Positions 23,530 through 31,620 of a stretch of 33,371 nucleotides of DNA are shown here, one piece after another. The position numbers and the translations under genes are program-made. This stretch comes from Phycisphaerae bacterium (GTDB taxonomy: Bacteria; Planctomycetota; Phycisphaerae; Sedimentisphaerales; Anaerohalosphaeraceae): assembly GCA_016782835.1 (NCBI GenBank), contig JADHXS010000010.1, forward strand, positions 1 through 33,371, read 5' to 3'. The notes under the pieces are model-generated. The model was not told where the DNA came from. It searched no databases and was given only the letters and a program-made list of their open reading frames with translations. Numbering within the stretch: position 1 is the stretch's first letter; each line of letters opens with the position of its first letter.

Positions 23530-23827
23530 ATGGGAAAAGCGCCCGTCTCGCCCCCAATAAAAACGCAACGGCGCAAGCCCTGCGAATAAAACGCCAAAAT
23601 TCCATAATCCCGTAGGGACGACAGTTTATTAGCCGGGCGGCGTAAGCCCCCGGAACAAGATGTTCATTCCCTACCCCCCGAAGCCCCAACGGGGCGAAAG
23701 ACACTTCTTACACAAAATGTACAGATGACACTCGTAAAATAAAAGCGCGAGGACGTAAGTCCTCCGATAAAACGCTAACGTATTCGCAAACCTTCCGGTT
23801 TCAGTGGATCAGAGGAGGGTGTGATTT
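23530..23827 (+). repeat. Hairpin-repeat cluster between the radical SAM gene and the permease
   Basis: No gene is seen. The central element (23606-23702) has three inverted repeats: TCCCGTAGGGA, CCGGGCGGCGTAAGCCCCCGG and GCCCCAACGGGGC. A second copy of the same order is at 32444-32535. Two smaller hairpins flank it: one ends GAATAAAACGC at 23584-23594, the other is GAGGACGTAAGTCCTC followed by CGATAAAACGC at 23749-23775. AAACC-TTCC-GGTTT is at 23788-23801. Such REP-like elements are often spread by a RAYT transposase, but none is encoded here. Confidence 0.7.
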
Positions 23828-23896
23828 ATGAACAAATTGTTGCTGATCTTCGTAAATCCTTTTGAATACAGTATTTTGAGAGACTCAGATGCATGA
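23828..23896 (+). CDS. Possible 22-residue leader peptide overlapping the permease start
   Basis: ATG at 23828 has the strong ribosome site GAGGAGGG (23812-23819) eight bases upstream. It reads MNKLLLIFVNPFEYSILRDSDA and stops at TGA 23894-23896, eight bases inside the permease gene in another frame. The permease has only a poor ribosome site, so its translation probably depends on ribosomes ending this ORF. The peptide is hydrophobic at its start. No known leader peptide matches. Confidence 0.5.
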   Translation: MNKLLLIFVNPFEYSILRDSDA

Positions 23897-24926
23897 TTTT
23901 ATCAAAACAATCGGGTTGAATTTCTGGCAGGTACTGTCGGAGATGTCGCCGTACCTTTTGTTCGGCTTTGCCGTAGCAGGTCTGCTGAGTGTGTTTATCA
24001 ACGCCCAGATTGTCGAAAAGCACCTGGGCGGGGCGGGCTTTTGGCCGGTGTTCAAGGCGTCGCTGTTCGGCGTGCCGCTGCCGTTGTGTTCGTGCGGTGT
24101 GATTCCGGTGTCCATGTCCCTGCATAAACACGGCGCCAGTAAAGGCGCGACGATCTCATTTCTCTTATCCACACCCCAGACGGGCGTGGACAGTATTCTG
24201 GTTACGTACGGCCTGATGGGGCCAATCTTCGCGGTCTTCCGTCCGGTCGCTGCCTTCATCACCGGCCTTCTCGGCGGCAGCGTTGTCAATCTGTTTGAAA
24301 AACATAATACACACACGCCGCAGGAGAAAAAAGAATCCTGCACCGATGACTGCTGTGCCAATCACCCCAAACAAAACCGCTTGCTCCGTGCGGCCAAACA
24401 CGGCTTCATCACACTGCCCGCCGACATCGGCAGGGCGATGTTTGTCGGACTTGTGATTGCGGCGTTGATTTCGGCCCTCATACCGGAAGACTTTTTTGCC
24501 GAGACTCTTGCCGTCAGCGGCGGCGGCATTCTTGCCATGCTGGTCATGATGGTGCTCGGCATTCCTGTGTATGTCTGTGCAACGGCATCAGTACCCATAG
24601 CCGCAGCGCTGATTGCCAAAGGTCTCAATCCCGGCGCCGCAATGGTCTTTCTCATGACCGGCCCGGCTACCAACGCCGCGACACTGGTCACACTCACTTC
24701 CCAGCTCGGAAAACGGTCGGCCCTGATTTTCCTGCTGACAGTCATGGTCAGTTCGCTGGTTTGCGGCATCATTCTGGACGCGATTTTCCGCGGCGATATT
24801 TCCCAAATCACCCATGCCCACGGCTTTATGTTGCCCGGCTGGTTCAAAAGCACGTGTGCGGTCATACTGTTGGCAGTGCTGGGTTACGGCATATTCGCCA
24901 AAAAACCAAAGGCCGAAAATAATTAG
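23889..24926 (+). CDS. SO_0444/ArsP-type permease (putative metal or metalloid efflux)
   Basis: 345 residues with about eight transmembrane helices (for example 20-38, 55-75, 105-135, 182-200, 211-243, 278-300, 322-336). Two family motifs, PLCSCGVIPV (65-74) and STPQTGVDS (94-102), place it in the DUF318/permease superfamily, near SO_0444-type Cu/Zn efflux and ArsP proteins. The central loop has a cysteine cluster, CTDDCC (151-156), likely to bind a metal ion. The second half repeats the layout with GIPVYVCATASVPIA and TGPATNAATL. The exact substrate cannot be read from the sequence. Start ATG 23889 has only GAGAG nearby; an upstream small ORF likely drives its translation. No ArsR- or MerR-type regulator is adjacent. 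Confidence 0.88.
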   Translation: MHDFIKTIGLNFWQVLSEMSPYLLFGFAVAGLLSVFINAQIVEKHLGGAGFWPVFKASLFGVPLPLCSCGVIPVSMSLHKHGASKGATISFLLSTPQTGVDSILVTYGLMGPIFAVFRPVAAFITGLLGGSVVNLFEKHNTHTPQEKKESCTDDCCANHPKQNRLLRAAKHGFITLPADIGRAMFVGLVIAALISALIPEDFFAETLAVSGGGILAMLVMMVLGIPVYVCATASVPIAAALIAKGLNPGAAMVFLMTGPATNAATLVTLTSQLGKRSALIFLLTVMVSSLVCGIILDAIFRGDISQITHAHGFMLPGWFKSTCAVILLAVLGYGIFAKKPKAENN

Positions 24927-24968
24927 ACGCGACATAATAAGCCGCTGAACGCCCTAAAAGAATTTCAG

Positions 24969-24997
24969 TTGTCAAGTCTTACGGTGACCGGTACAAT
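24969..24997 (+). promoter_or_regulatory. Promoter for the DUF4954 gene
   Basis: TTGTCA at 24969-24974, 17 bases, TACAAT at 24992-24997; each box has five of six consensus bases. Predicted start near 25004, 36 bases before the gene. Confidence 0.65.
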
Positions 24998-25039
24998 ACA
25001 CCCTGAACGGTATCGAGGATTCGTCACGGAAGGGTCATT

Positions 25040-27058
25040 ATGAACCAAAACACAGGTCGCCGTCTTCTAACACAGCAGGAAATTGACAGCCTCGTCCAAA
25101 ACGGCTGCACCGCCGCCGACTGGAAGCAGATTCAAGTCACCGAACCGTTTTACTCGGGTCGCATTATCAAAACACATTTCTCCGGAAAAATCTCGCTTGG
25201 ATTACTCAGCGGCGTGGTTCGACGGACTCCCGGGGTGGAAATCCCCTGCGGTATCTATCATGCGTCGCTTCACAATTGCCGTGTCGGATTCAATACCCTG
25301 ATTCGCAATGTTTCCGACATCATCGCCAACATGGACATTGAAGACCATGTTGTGATTAACGATGTCCGGTCAATTACGACCCACGGCACAACAACCTTCG
25401 GCAGCGGAACGGGCGTGGCGGTTGTCAATGAAAACGGCGGCAGGGCATTTCCCATTTACGAAGGGCTCAGTGCTCAGGTGGCCTATTTACTTTCGATGTA
25501 TCGACATCAACCCCGCTTATTAAATAAGTTGCAGGAGATGATCTTTGAGCATGTTCGCCGGAGCCAATCCGATTGCGGATTCATCGGTACCGGCGCCAAC
25601 ATTCAGCATTGTGGTGTTTTAAAAAATGTCAAAATTGGCCCCGCTGCAATTTTGGAGGGTGTTAGCAGGCTCGAAAACGGCACGGTAGTCAGTTGTCCGG
25701 AAGATCCCACGCGCGTGGGTGTCAATGTGATTGCCAAAGATTTTATTTTCGCCGAAGGCTCAGACATTTCCGATGCCGGCATGTTGACTCGCTGTTTTGC
25801 CGGACAGGGTGTTCGACTTGGAAAAGGGTTTTCGGCGGTCGATTCGGTGTTCTTTGCTAATAGTCATTTTGAGCAGGGCGAGGCGTGTTCGGTTTTTGCC
25901 GGGCCGTTTACCGTCAGTCATCATAAATCTACATTGCTGATTGCCGGTCTGTATAGTTTTTACAATGCCGGCAGCGGCACGAATCAATCTAACCACATGT
26001 ACAAGCTCGGTCCTGTCTATCAGGGCATTTTCGAACGCGGCTGCAAGACCGGGTCGGAGTCTTATCTCCTTTGGCCCGCACGCATCGGCGCCTTTACCAC
26101 GGTCATCGGCAAACACAGCAAAAAGATGGATTTGTCTGACCTGCCGTTTTCGTGTCTCGTCCAGCGTCATGAAAAGTCGCAAATTTTCCCCGGCCTGAAT
26201 TTAACGAATATCGGGTTGGTGCGGAATGAGAAGAAATGGCTTGCACGTGATGTGCGAAAAGCCCCGGACATTCTCGATTTTGTGAACCCCGCGATTTTAA
26301 CACCCTATACAGCCCAAAAAATGGTAGCCGGGATTAAGTTACTCAGCGAACTGATGCAAAAACACCCCGGTTCTGACAGCGTTCTCTATTCCGGCATTCA
26401 TATTCCCGCGCCCGGCTGGGCGGTGGAGTTATACCAGTTGGCACTGGATAAATTTTACGGCCAGGTGCTGGCTTGTCGGATACAGGCACTGTTCGATTCC
26501 AAGCAGCAGCATTTTGCGACCGAAACGCCGACCGACCGATTCTCGTCATTAAAGCAGTATCTCCGGCGCAAGGTGGATTTGGGCCTTTCGCGATGGGTCG
26601 ATGTGGCCGGGTTGTTAACGCCCGCCGATGCGCTGAGCCTGTTACTGGAAGACATCCAGGCATCTCGGCTGGATAGTCTCGACGAAATCCAAACGCGGTT
26701 TGAGGCGTTGCATACCAATTACGCCGAGTACGAATGGGCATGGGTGCTGAATCAACTCGAAGCCATCCAGGGCAAATCGCTGCTCGAATGGTCAAAAGCG
26801 GATTTCAAAACGATTCTTGAAAAAGGCGCCCGCGCCGACGAAAAACTGACCGTACTGGTGATTGAAGATGCAGCCAAAGAATTTGTATTCGGCTCACAGA
26901 TTGGCTACGGCATCGACGGTCCCGCCGAAGCGGCAGCGGACGATTTTGAAAAGGTCTGCGGAACCCTGCAAAACAATCCAACCGTCAAAATGCTGACCGA
27001 ATCACTGGAAGCGAAAAAAGCACAACTTGCAGAAATCGTCGAGAAGTTTTTCGCATAA
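25040..27058 (+). CDS. DUF4954 family protein with left-handed beta-helix region
   Basis: 672 residues; start set by GGAAGGG. The N-terminus RRLLTQQEIDSLVQNGCTAADWKQIQV and the following pattern fit my memory of DUF4954, best known from Bacteroidetes. Residues about 65-110 and 180-270 have hexapeptide-like runs of a left-handed beta-helix: IYHASLHNCRVGFNTLIRN, GFIGTGANIQHCGVLKNVKIG and FAEGSDISDAGMLTRC. Such folds are common in acyl- and nucleotidyl-transferases, and the C-terminal 270 residues are helical (SLLLEDIQASRLDSLDEIQTRFEALHTNYAEYEWAWVLNQLE). Substrate and role are unknown. It has its own promoter; the TPR gene downstream also has one, so the two need not be co-transcribed. Confidence 0.8.
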   Translation: MNQNTGRRLLTQQEIDSLVQNGCTAADWKQIQVTEPFYSGRIIKTHFSGKISLGLLSGVVRRTPGVEIPCGIYHASLHNCRVGFNTLIRNVSDIIANMDIEDHVVINDVRSITTHGTTTFGSGTGVAVVNENGGRAFPIYEGLSAQVAYLLSMYRHQPRLLNKLQEMIFEHVRRSQSDCGFIGTGANIQHCGVLKNVKIGPAAILEGVSRLENGTVVSCPEDPTRVGVNVIAKDFIFAEGSDISDAGMLTRCFAGQGVRLGKGFSAVDSVFFANSHFEQGEACSVFAGPFTVSHHKSTLLIAGLYSFYNAGSGTNQSNHMYKLGPVYQGIFERGCKTGSESYLLWPARIGAFTTVIGKHSKKMDLSDLPFSCLVQRHEKSQIFPGLNLTNIGLVRNEKKWLARDVRKAPDILDFVNPAILTPYTAQKMVAGIKLLSELMQKHPGSDSVLYSGIHIPAPGWAVELYQLALDKFYGQVLACRIQALFDSKQQHFATETPTDRFSSLKQYLRRKVDLGLSRWVDVAGLLTPADALSLLLEDIQASRLDSLDEIQTRFEALHTNYAEYEWAWVLNQLEAIQGKSLLEWSKADFKTILEKGARADEKLTVLVIEDAAKEFVFGSQIGYGIDGPAEAAADDFEKVCGTLQNNPTVKMLTESLEAKKAQLAEIVEKFFA

Positions 27059-27123
27059 AGACAAATTACGAATGCTGCTTTGTGCATAAGAGCTTCGACC
27101 TTTTAAAATCTACTTCATTTTTG

Positions 27124-27153
27124 TTGACAATCGCCCCAAAAAGGTGATATGAT
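27124..27153 (+). promoter_or_regulatory. Promoter for the TPR protein gene
   Basis: Perfect TTGACA at 27124-27129, 18 bases, TATGAT at 27148-27153. Predicted start near 27160, about 34 bases before the GTG at 27194. Confidence 0.7.
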
Positions 27154-27193
27154 ATCGTCTTTAATGCCTTAATTGATGGAGAGTTAGTGGATT

Positions 27194-28594
27194 GTGAGCC
27201 AGCCGGATTCTTATAATGCAGGATTGGACAAGGCCCGGGCCTTTTTCGAACGTGCCGAAGAAGTTGCTTCGACGGACAATTTCGATTATGCCATCGACCT
27301 GTATCTGGAAGGGCTTCGACTGTTCCCGGATGCCCTTGAGGACGGCCATGCGCCGCTGCGCCGATTGGCCTTGATGCGTCAGGGCAAAGGCGGGAAAAAG
27401 CCGTCAATGATGGAAAAAATGAAGCATATGAGGGGCAAAACGCCTCTCGAGGAAATGCTCAATGCCGAATTCCTGCTCGCCAAAGACTCCGACCATCTGC
27501 CATACGCCGAGGACATGCTCAAGGCCGCCGTGGCGGGGGGATATTTACGAACTGCCGAATGGCTGGCATTGCTGATTTTTGACGCCAACCACTCCAGCGA
27601 CAAGCCCAGCTTTGCAACCTATATCATGCTCAAAGACGCTTATATAAAGATGCAGATGTTTACCAAGGCAGTGGCGGCCTGTCAGCATGCCATTGAGATA
27701 AAGCCCGATGACAGCGTCCTTCGAGACGAATTACGGGACCTGTGTGCCAGTATGACGATGGAGAAGGGCAGGTACGGGAAAACGGACGATTTCCGAGACT
27801 CCATCCAGGACAGGGATTCGCAGGAAATGCTTCAGCATCAGGACAGCATCATCAAAACCGTGGATTATAAAAAACAGGCTATTCAGCAGGCTCGCAAAAA
27901 AATCCAGGACGGCTACGCCACCACTACCAATATTCTTGAACTGGCCGATGCACTTTTTGCACTGGAATCCAATGAATCTGAGGCCGAAGCGATGACCCTG
28001 TTGCAAAATGCCCATGAAAAAAGCAAAGATTTTACGTTTTTAAAACGGGTGGGCGAGTTTCGTATCAAAAAGCTCAAAAACCAGATTCGTCAGATTGGCG
28101 GACAGCTTCGTCAAAATCCGGACGATACGGTTCTTCAAAAGCAGATCCAGCAGGTTCAACACCAATTGGATGAAGTTGAACTGGAGCATTTCAAAAAATG
28201 CCAGCAGAATTATCCGACAGACCTGCGATTGAAGTTTGAATACGGTCGGTGTTTGCTCAAGGCACAGCAGTTTGATGCGGCGATCCCGATCTTTCAGGAG
28301 TCCCAGAAAGACCCCCGTTTGAAGCTTGCATCAATGGACAAAATCGGTTTATGTTTCCTTTTAAAGGGCTGGATGGAGGATGCAATTGATATTTTTCGGG
28401 CCGCACTGGAACACTGCGTCAACAAGGAAGGAACAATCGCAAAAGACATAAGATACAATCTGGCAAGGGCTTACGAGTCGAGCGGTGAAAATGTCAAGGC
28501 CCTGGAGATTTACCGAAAACTGGCCCAGACCGATTTTAGTTATAAAGATGTCGGTCAGCGTATTGACAATTTACGAAAAGATGGTAAAAGATAG
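27194..28594 (+). CDS. Large TPR-repeat protein of unknown function
   Basis: 466 residues, GTG start with GGAGAG at 27178-27183. No signal peptide, so cytoplasmic. Helical repeats of TPR type run through the protein: ARAFFERAEEVASTDNFDYAIDLYLEGLRLFP (15-48), AYIKMQMFTKAVAACQHAIEIKPDDSVL (about 150-178), GRCLLKAQQFDAAIPIFQESQKD and ARAYESSGENVKALEIYRKLA near the C-terminus. Residues about 270-345 form a charged coiled coil (IKKLKNQIRQIGGQLRQNPDD, QKQIQQVQHQLDEVELEHFKKC). It looks like a scaffold for protein complexes. A lysine-rich stretch near 65-90 is odd but not diagnostic. rpsT follows after 77 bases. Confidence 0.78.
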   Translation: MSQPDSYNAGLDKARAFFERAEEVASTDNFDYAIDLYLEGLRLFPDALEDGHAPLRRLALMRQGKGGKKPSMMEKMKHMRGKTPLEEMLNAEFLLAKDSDHLPYAEDMLKAAVAGGYLRTAEWLALLIFDANHSSDKPSFATYIMLKDAYIKMQMFTKAVAACQHAIEIKPDDSVLRDELRDLCASMTMEKGRYGKTDDFRDSIQDRDSQEMLQHQDSIIKTVDYKKQAIQQARKKIQDGYATTTNILELADALFALESNESEAEAMTLLQNAHEKSKDFTFLKRVGEFRIKKLKNQIRQIGGQLRQNPDDTVLQKQIQQVQHQLDEVELEHFKKCQQNYPTDLRLKFEYGRCLLKAQQFDAAIPIFQESQKDPRLKLASMDKIGLCFLLKGWMEDAIDIFRAALEHCVNKEGTIAKDIRYNLARAYESSGENVKALEIYRKLAQTDFSYKDVGQRIDNLRKDGKR

Positions 28595-28671
28595 AGCTTT
28601 TCTATTCGTCAAAACAAGAAACGGACCTCTCAGTTGTAGATTAATATAGTCGAGAAATTTAGGAGTCAAAA

Positions 28672-28950
28672 GTGGCACATTCTTTATCAGCCAAAAAGAG
28701 AATACGGCAGAATGCCAAAAAACGTGTGATTAATCGTGCACGAAAAAGCATGGTGAAAACTCAGATTAAACATTTTGAAGCGGCTCTCAGCGCCGGCGAA
28801 CTGGAAAAAGCTCAGGAGCAGTATCGGCTGCTCGCCAGGAAGCTGGACAAAGTCGCTTCCACCAGTACGATGCACAAAAACACCGCGTCACGGATGAAGT
28901 CACGGATGGCACGTCGTTTCAATGCAATGAAGGCTAAGGCGGCCGGATGA
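28672..28950 (+). CDS. rpsT: 30S ribosomal protein S20
   Basis: Binds 16S rRNA early in small-subunit assembly. 92 residues, very basic, with the family start MAHSLSAKKRIRQNAKKRVINRARKS and the typical TIHKNTA-like segment (here TMHKNTASRMKSRMARRFNAM). The GTG start has AGGAG at 28661-28665, six bases away. A non-ATG start is also usual for S20 in some bacteria, where it limits expression. The gene is followed by a strong terminator and then repeat elements before rnr. Confidence 0.97.
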   Translation: MAHSLSAKKRIRQNAKKRVINRARKSMVKTQIKHFEAALSAGELEKAQEQYRLLARKLDKVASTSTMHKNTASRMKSRMARRFNAMKAKAAG

Positions 28951-28983
28951 TCGGTTTGAGGACCGTCTTTTCTTTTCAGAATC

Positions 28984-29029
28984 AAAGGCGTCTCGTCGAT
29001 AATAGACTATCGACAGGACGCCTTTTCTT
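28984..29029 (+). terminator. Large terminator of rpsT
   Basis: Arms GGCGTC-TC-GTCGATA (28987-29001) and TATCGAC-AG-GACGCC (29008-29022) pair in two helices with a small internal loop, followed by TTTTCTT. Confidence 0.9.
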
Positions 29030-29039
29030 ATGGATGTTG

Positions 29040-29095
29040 GGAACGCGGGCGTCCCGCCCGCTTAAAAGGAACGCAGACTTCCAGCCTGCGCAAAA
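29040..29095 (+). repeat. Two tandem 28-base hairpin units
   Basis: Unit 1 (29040-29067) and unit 2 (29068-29095) align without gaps. Both start GGAACGC and end AAAA. Stem arms are GCGGGC/GCCCGC in unit 1 and GCAGAC/GCCTGC in unit 2; one G-C pair has become A-T, a compensating change. Confidence 0.75.
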
Positions 29096-29118
29096 GCGGT
29101 GTGGCGTGAGCTGTCTGA

Positions 29119-29150
29119 TTGTCATCCCGGCCTCCGAGCCGGGATCCAGA
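29119..29150 (+). repeat. GTCATTCCCGC-type hairpin repeat, copy 3
   Basis: TTGTCATCCCGGC, CTCCGA, GCCGGGATCCAGA. The stem is intact (CCCGGC with GCCGGG), but its bases differ from copy 1, showing that pairing is kept while sequence drifts. Confidence 0.7.
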
Positions 29151-29160
29151 ATAAAAACAG

Positions 29161-29219
29161 TTTCGGCCAGGGGCCGAGTCCTTATTTTTGCTATTTAATG
29201 TTTGATCTTTGATTTTGCT
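29161..29219 (+). repeat. Composite repeat leader ahead of rnr
   Basis: A hairpin CGGCC-AGG-GGCCG (29164-29176) is followed by AT-rich phrases TATTTAATGTTTGATC and TTTGATTTTGC that end at the rnr ATG. The leader of ruvB (14259-14320) has the same parts in the same order. No Shine-Dalgarno sequence is present. Confidence 0.65.
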
Positions 29220-31418
29220 ATGGAACGACTCAAGAAACAAATTCTGACAACATTGACCCGGCGGGATTACACGCCACTTTCGACCAAAAAGCTGGCTCAG
29301 TCCATCGGTGTTTCATCACAGGAGTACCCTCAATTCCAAGCTGCTCTTGAACAACTGCGTCAAAACCAGCAGGTGGTAGTGGATGCAAGGAAAAACATCA
29401 ATCTTCCCACAATGGGCCATCGTGTCATTGGCACATTTCGTGCCAACGCACGCGGATTTGGCTTTGTGATTCCGCTAGCGCCGAATGCCTACGGGGATTT
29501 ATATGTGTCGCCCGAAGATACCGCAGGCGCGATGAACAATGACACTGTCGTGGCCCGCGCGGTCAAAAAAGGCCATCGCGACGGGCAGATGCGGTATTCC
29601 GGGATTATTATCGATATCATCGAACGCGGCAGTGAACGTTTTGTCGGAACGCTGGTTCGTAACAAAGGGCTGTGGATGGTTCAGCCGGAAGGCAAAGGGT
29701 TTTTCCCGTCAATTTTGGTCGATGATGCGCCAAGCAGCGGAGCAAAAGAAAACGATAAAGTGGTGTTGGAGATTGTCAGCTTTCCCACCGAACACATGCC
29801 CGGCCGCGGGGCGATTGTCGAAGTGCTCGGGCGGGCCGGTCAATATGATGCGGAAATTCGCTCCATCATCGCCCGTTATGGACTGCCGGCCGAATTTGAT
29901 ACGGCTTGTCGTGACCAGGCTCGGTTAGCGGCCGAAAATTTCAAACCGGACCCGTCACGACATCGAAGCGATATAACCGATAAGGTCATTGTCACGATTG
30001 ACCCGCCGGATGCGCGGGATTTCGACGATGCGATTAGCCTCAAAAAAGACAAATCCGGCAACTGGCAGTTGGGCGTACATATTGCCGATGTCAGCCATTT
30101 CATCCCGCAGGAGTCTGCGCTGGATAAAGAGGCTCGTCTTCGCGGCAACAGCGTTTACTTGCCCCGGAAAGTCATCCCCATGCTGCCGGAGGTATTGAGC
30201 AACGGGATTTGTTCGCTTCAGCCCGGTCAGAAGCGTTTCGCCAAAAGTGCCCTTATTACTTATGATGCCGAAGGAAATGTATTGGGTGCCGAGTTTGACA
30301 ACAGCATCATCTGTTCCAGAAAACGATTGACCTATCTGGAAGTCGATGCGATTTTAAAGGGCAAAGCCAAAGACTATCCCGGCGAAGTTGTCGCACTGCT
30401 CAAAGACATGGAGCAACTGGCGCGGACGATTGAAAAACGCCGCGAAAAAAACGGCATGTTGCATCTGGACCTGCCTGAAACAGAACTGGTCTATGACGAA
30501 AAAGGCCGCGTCATCGATGCTCACCCGGCTGATGACAGCTATCCCCATACGATGATTGAGATGTTCATGGTCGAAGCGAATGAAGCCGTGGCGGGTCTGT
30601 TGGATCGGTTCGGCGTCCCGTTCATGCGGCGAATTCATCCGGATCCCGATGCAATTACCTCTAAAAATCTCGGCCGCTTTGTCAAAATCTGCGGTCTGAA
30701 AGTCCCTCGGCATCTGAACCGCAATGCCATTCAGGATTTGCTTGCGGCGGTGAAAAATACACCACTCTCATACGCCCTCAATATGCACGTCCTTCGCAGT
30801 ATGCAGAAGGCCGAGTATTCGCCGCTGCACATCGGGCACTTTGCACTGGCTTCGACCCATTACTGCCATTTCACCAGTCCCATCCGCCGCTATGCGGATT
30901 TGCTGGTGCATCGCCTCATCGATTGTTATGTCCACGGCAAACTTACCAAGATTGGCCTCGACGAAGTCCTCTCCGAAGGCGAACTCATCGAAATCGGCAA
31001 ACACATCACCTTTACCGAACTGCAGGCCGCCGATGCCGAAAAAGAACTTAAAACCGTACTCATTTTACAGATGCTCTCCGAACGCATCGGCCAGGACATG
31101 GACGTGGTTGTCTCCGGCCTGACCAATTTCGGCATCTTTGTCCAGTGTATGAAGTTCGGCATCGAGGGGCTAATCGAGCCGGGCGATTTGGGACTGGATG
31201 AATGGAAATTCGACGAACGCGCCCAAGCCGTCGTTGGTAAATGGTCCGGCGAAAGCGTCCATCTCGGCCAACTCATGAAAGTTCGCATTGCCGCCGTCAA
31301 TGTCGCTGCCCGCCAACTGTTCCTGGCCCCCGCAGAACCCCTCGTCAAAGAACGCCCAACCATCAACCGCCGAAAATTCAAACGCAAACACCACACGCAC
31401 AAAAAAAGCCGACGTTAA
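29220..31418 (+). CDS. rnr: Ribonuclease R
   Basis: A 3'-5' exoribonuclease that digests structured RNA. 732 residues in family order: N-terminal helix-turn-helix (MERLKKQILTTLTRRDYTPLSTKKLAQSIG), cold-shock OB domains (FRANARGFGFVIPLAPNAYGDLYVSPED), the RNB catalytic domain with the metal-binding acidic cluster DPPDARDFDDAIS near residue 260, FTSPIRRYADLLVHRL, an S1 domain near 625-690 (VVVSGLTNFGIFVQCMKFGIEGLI) and a basic tail KHHTHKKSRR. ATG 29220 is the likely start; an upstream TTG at 29202 lies in the repeat leader. There is no ribosome site. It is a full-length, unremarkable protein with an unusual 5' region. Confidence 0.96.
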   Translation: MERLKKQILTTLTRRDYTPLSTKKLAQSIGVSSQEYPQFQAALEQLRQNQQVVVDARKNINLPTMGHRVIGTFRANARGFGFVIPLAPNAYGDLYVSPEDTAGAMNNDTVVARAVKKGHRDGQMRYSGIIIDIIERGSERFVGTLVRNKGLWMVQPEGKGFFPSILVDDAPSSGAKENDKVVLEIVSFPTEHMPGRGAIVEVLGRAGQYDAEIRSIIARYGLPAEFDTACRDQARLAAENFKPDPSRHRSDITDKVIVTIDPPDARDFDDAISLKKDKSGNWQLGVHIADVSHFIPQESALDKEARLRGNSVYLPRKVIPMLPEVLSNGICSLQPGQKRFAKSALITYDAEGNVLGAEFDNSIICSRKRLTYLEVDAILKGKAKDYPGEVVALLKDMEQLARTIEKRREKNGMLHLDLPETELVYDEKGRVIDAHPADDSYPHTMIEMFMVEANEAVAGLLDRFGVPFMRRIHPDPDAITSKNLGRFVKICGLKVPRHLNRNAIQDLLAAVKNTPLSYALNMHVLRSMQKAEYSPLHIGHFALASTHYCHFTSPIRRYADLLVHRLIDCYVHGKLTKIGLDEVLSEGELIEIGKHITFTELQAADAEKELKTVLILQMLSERIGQDMDVVVSGLTNFGIFVQCMKFGIEGLIEPGDLGLDEWKFDERAQAVVGKWSGESVHLGQLMKVRIAAVNVAARQLFLAPAEPLVKERPTINRRKFKRKHHTHKKSRR

Positions 31419-31548
31419 TACACCCCTAAAAAATATCTGCATTTCCGGAGGTGTGCCCGATAAAATCATGCTTGGTGAGGATGTGTCCGCCTTCTTTGAT
31501 AAAACAGATCTTTTTGAGTCCTGCGCGGTTCCCCATCCGGCCCGATTG

Positions 31549-31557
31549 TGGTATGAT
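31549..31557 (+). promoter_or_regulatory. Possible extended -10 promoter for the C39-like gene
   Basis: TGGTATGAT at 31549-31557 fits an extended -10 box; no good -35 is seen. The surrounding 200-base gap (31419-31620) shows no supported gene. An 18-residue acidic frame at 31553 overlaps this site but has no ribosome signal. Confidence 0.35.
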
Positions 31558-31620
31558 GAAGGCAGAAGAAGATGATGAAAAGCCGGATGATTCCGGTGAA
31601 TCTATATGAGAAGGGTGAAA

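Noticed and set aside
23530-23827. Possible CRISPR or transposon from the density of inverted repeats
   Set aside because: Repeats are not evenly spaced, not identical and have no spacers; no transposase frame is present.
31426-31575. Minus-strand frame ending in GGHILTKHDFIGHTSGNADIF
   Set aside because: Reads like protein, but no start or ribosome site was found outside the C39-like gene, and no family is recognised. It could be a remnant.
31553-31609. 18-codon acidic ORF (MMKAEEDDEKPDDSGESI)
   Set aside because: No ribosome site; its start coincides with a likely -10 box. More probably leader sequence.
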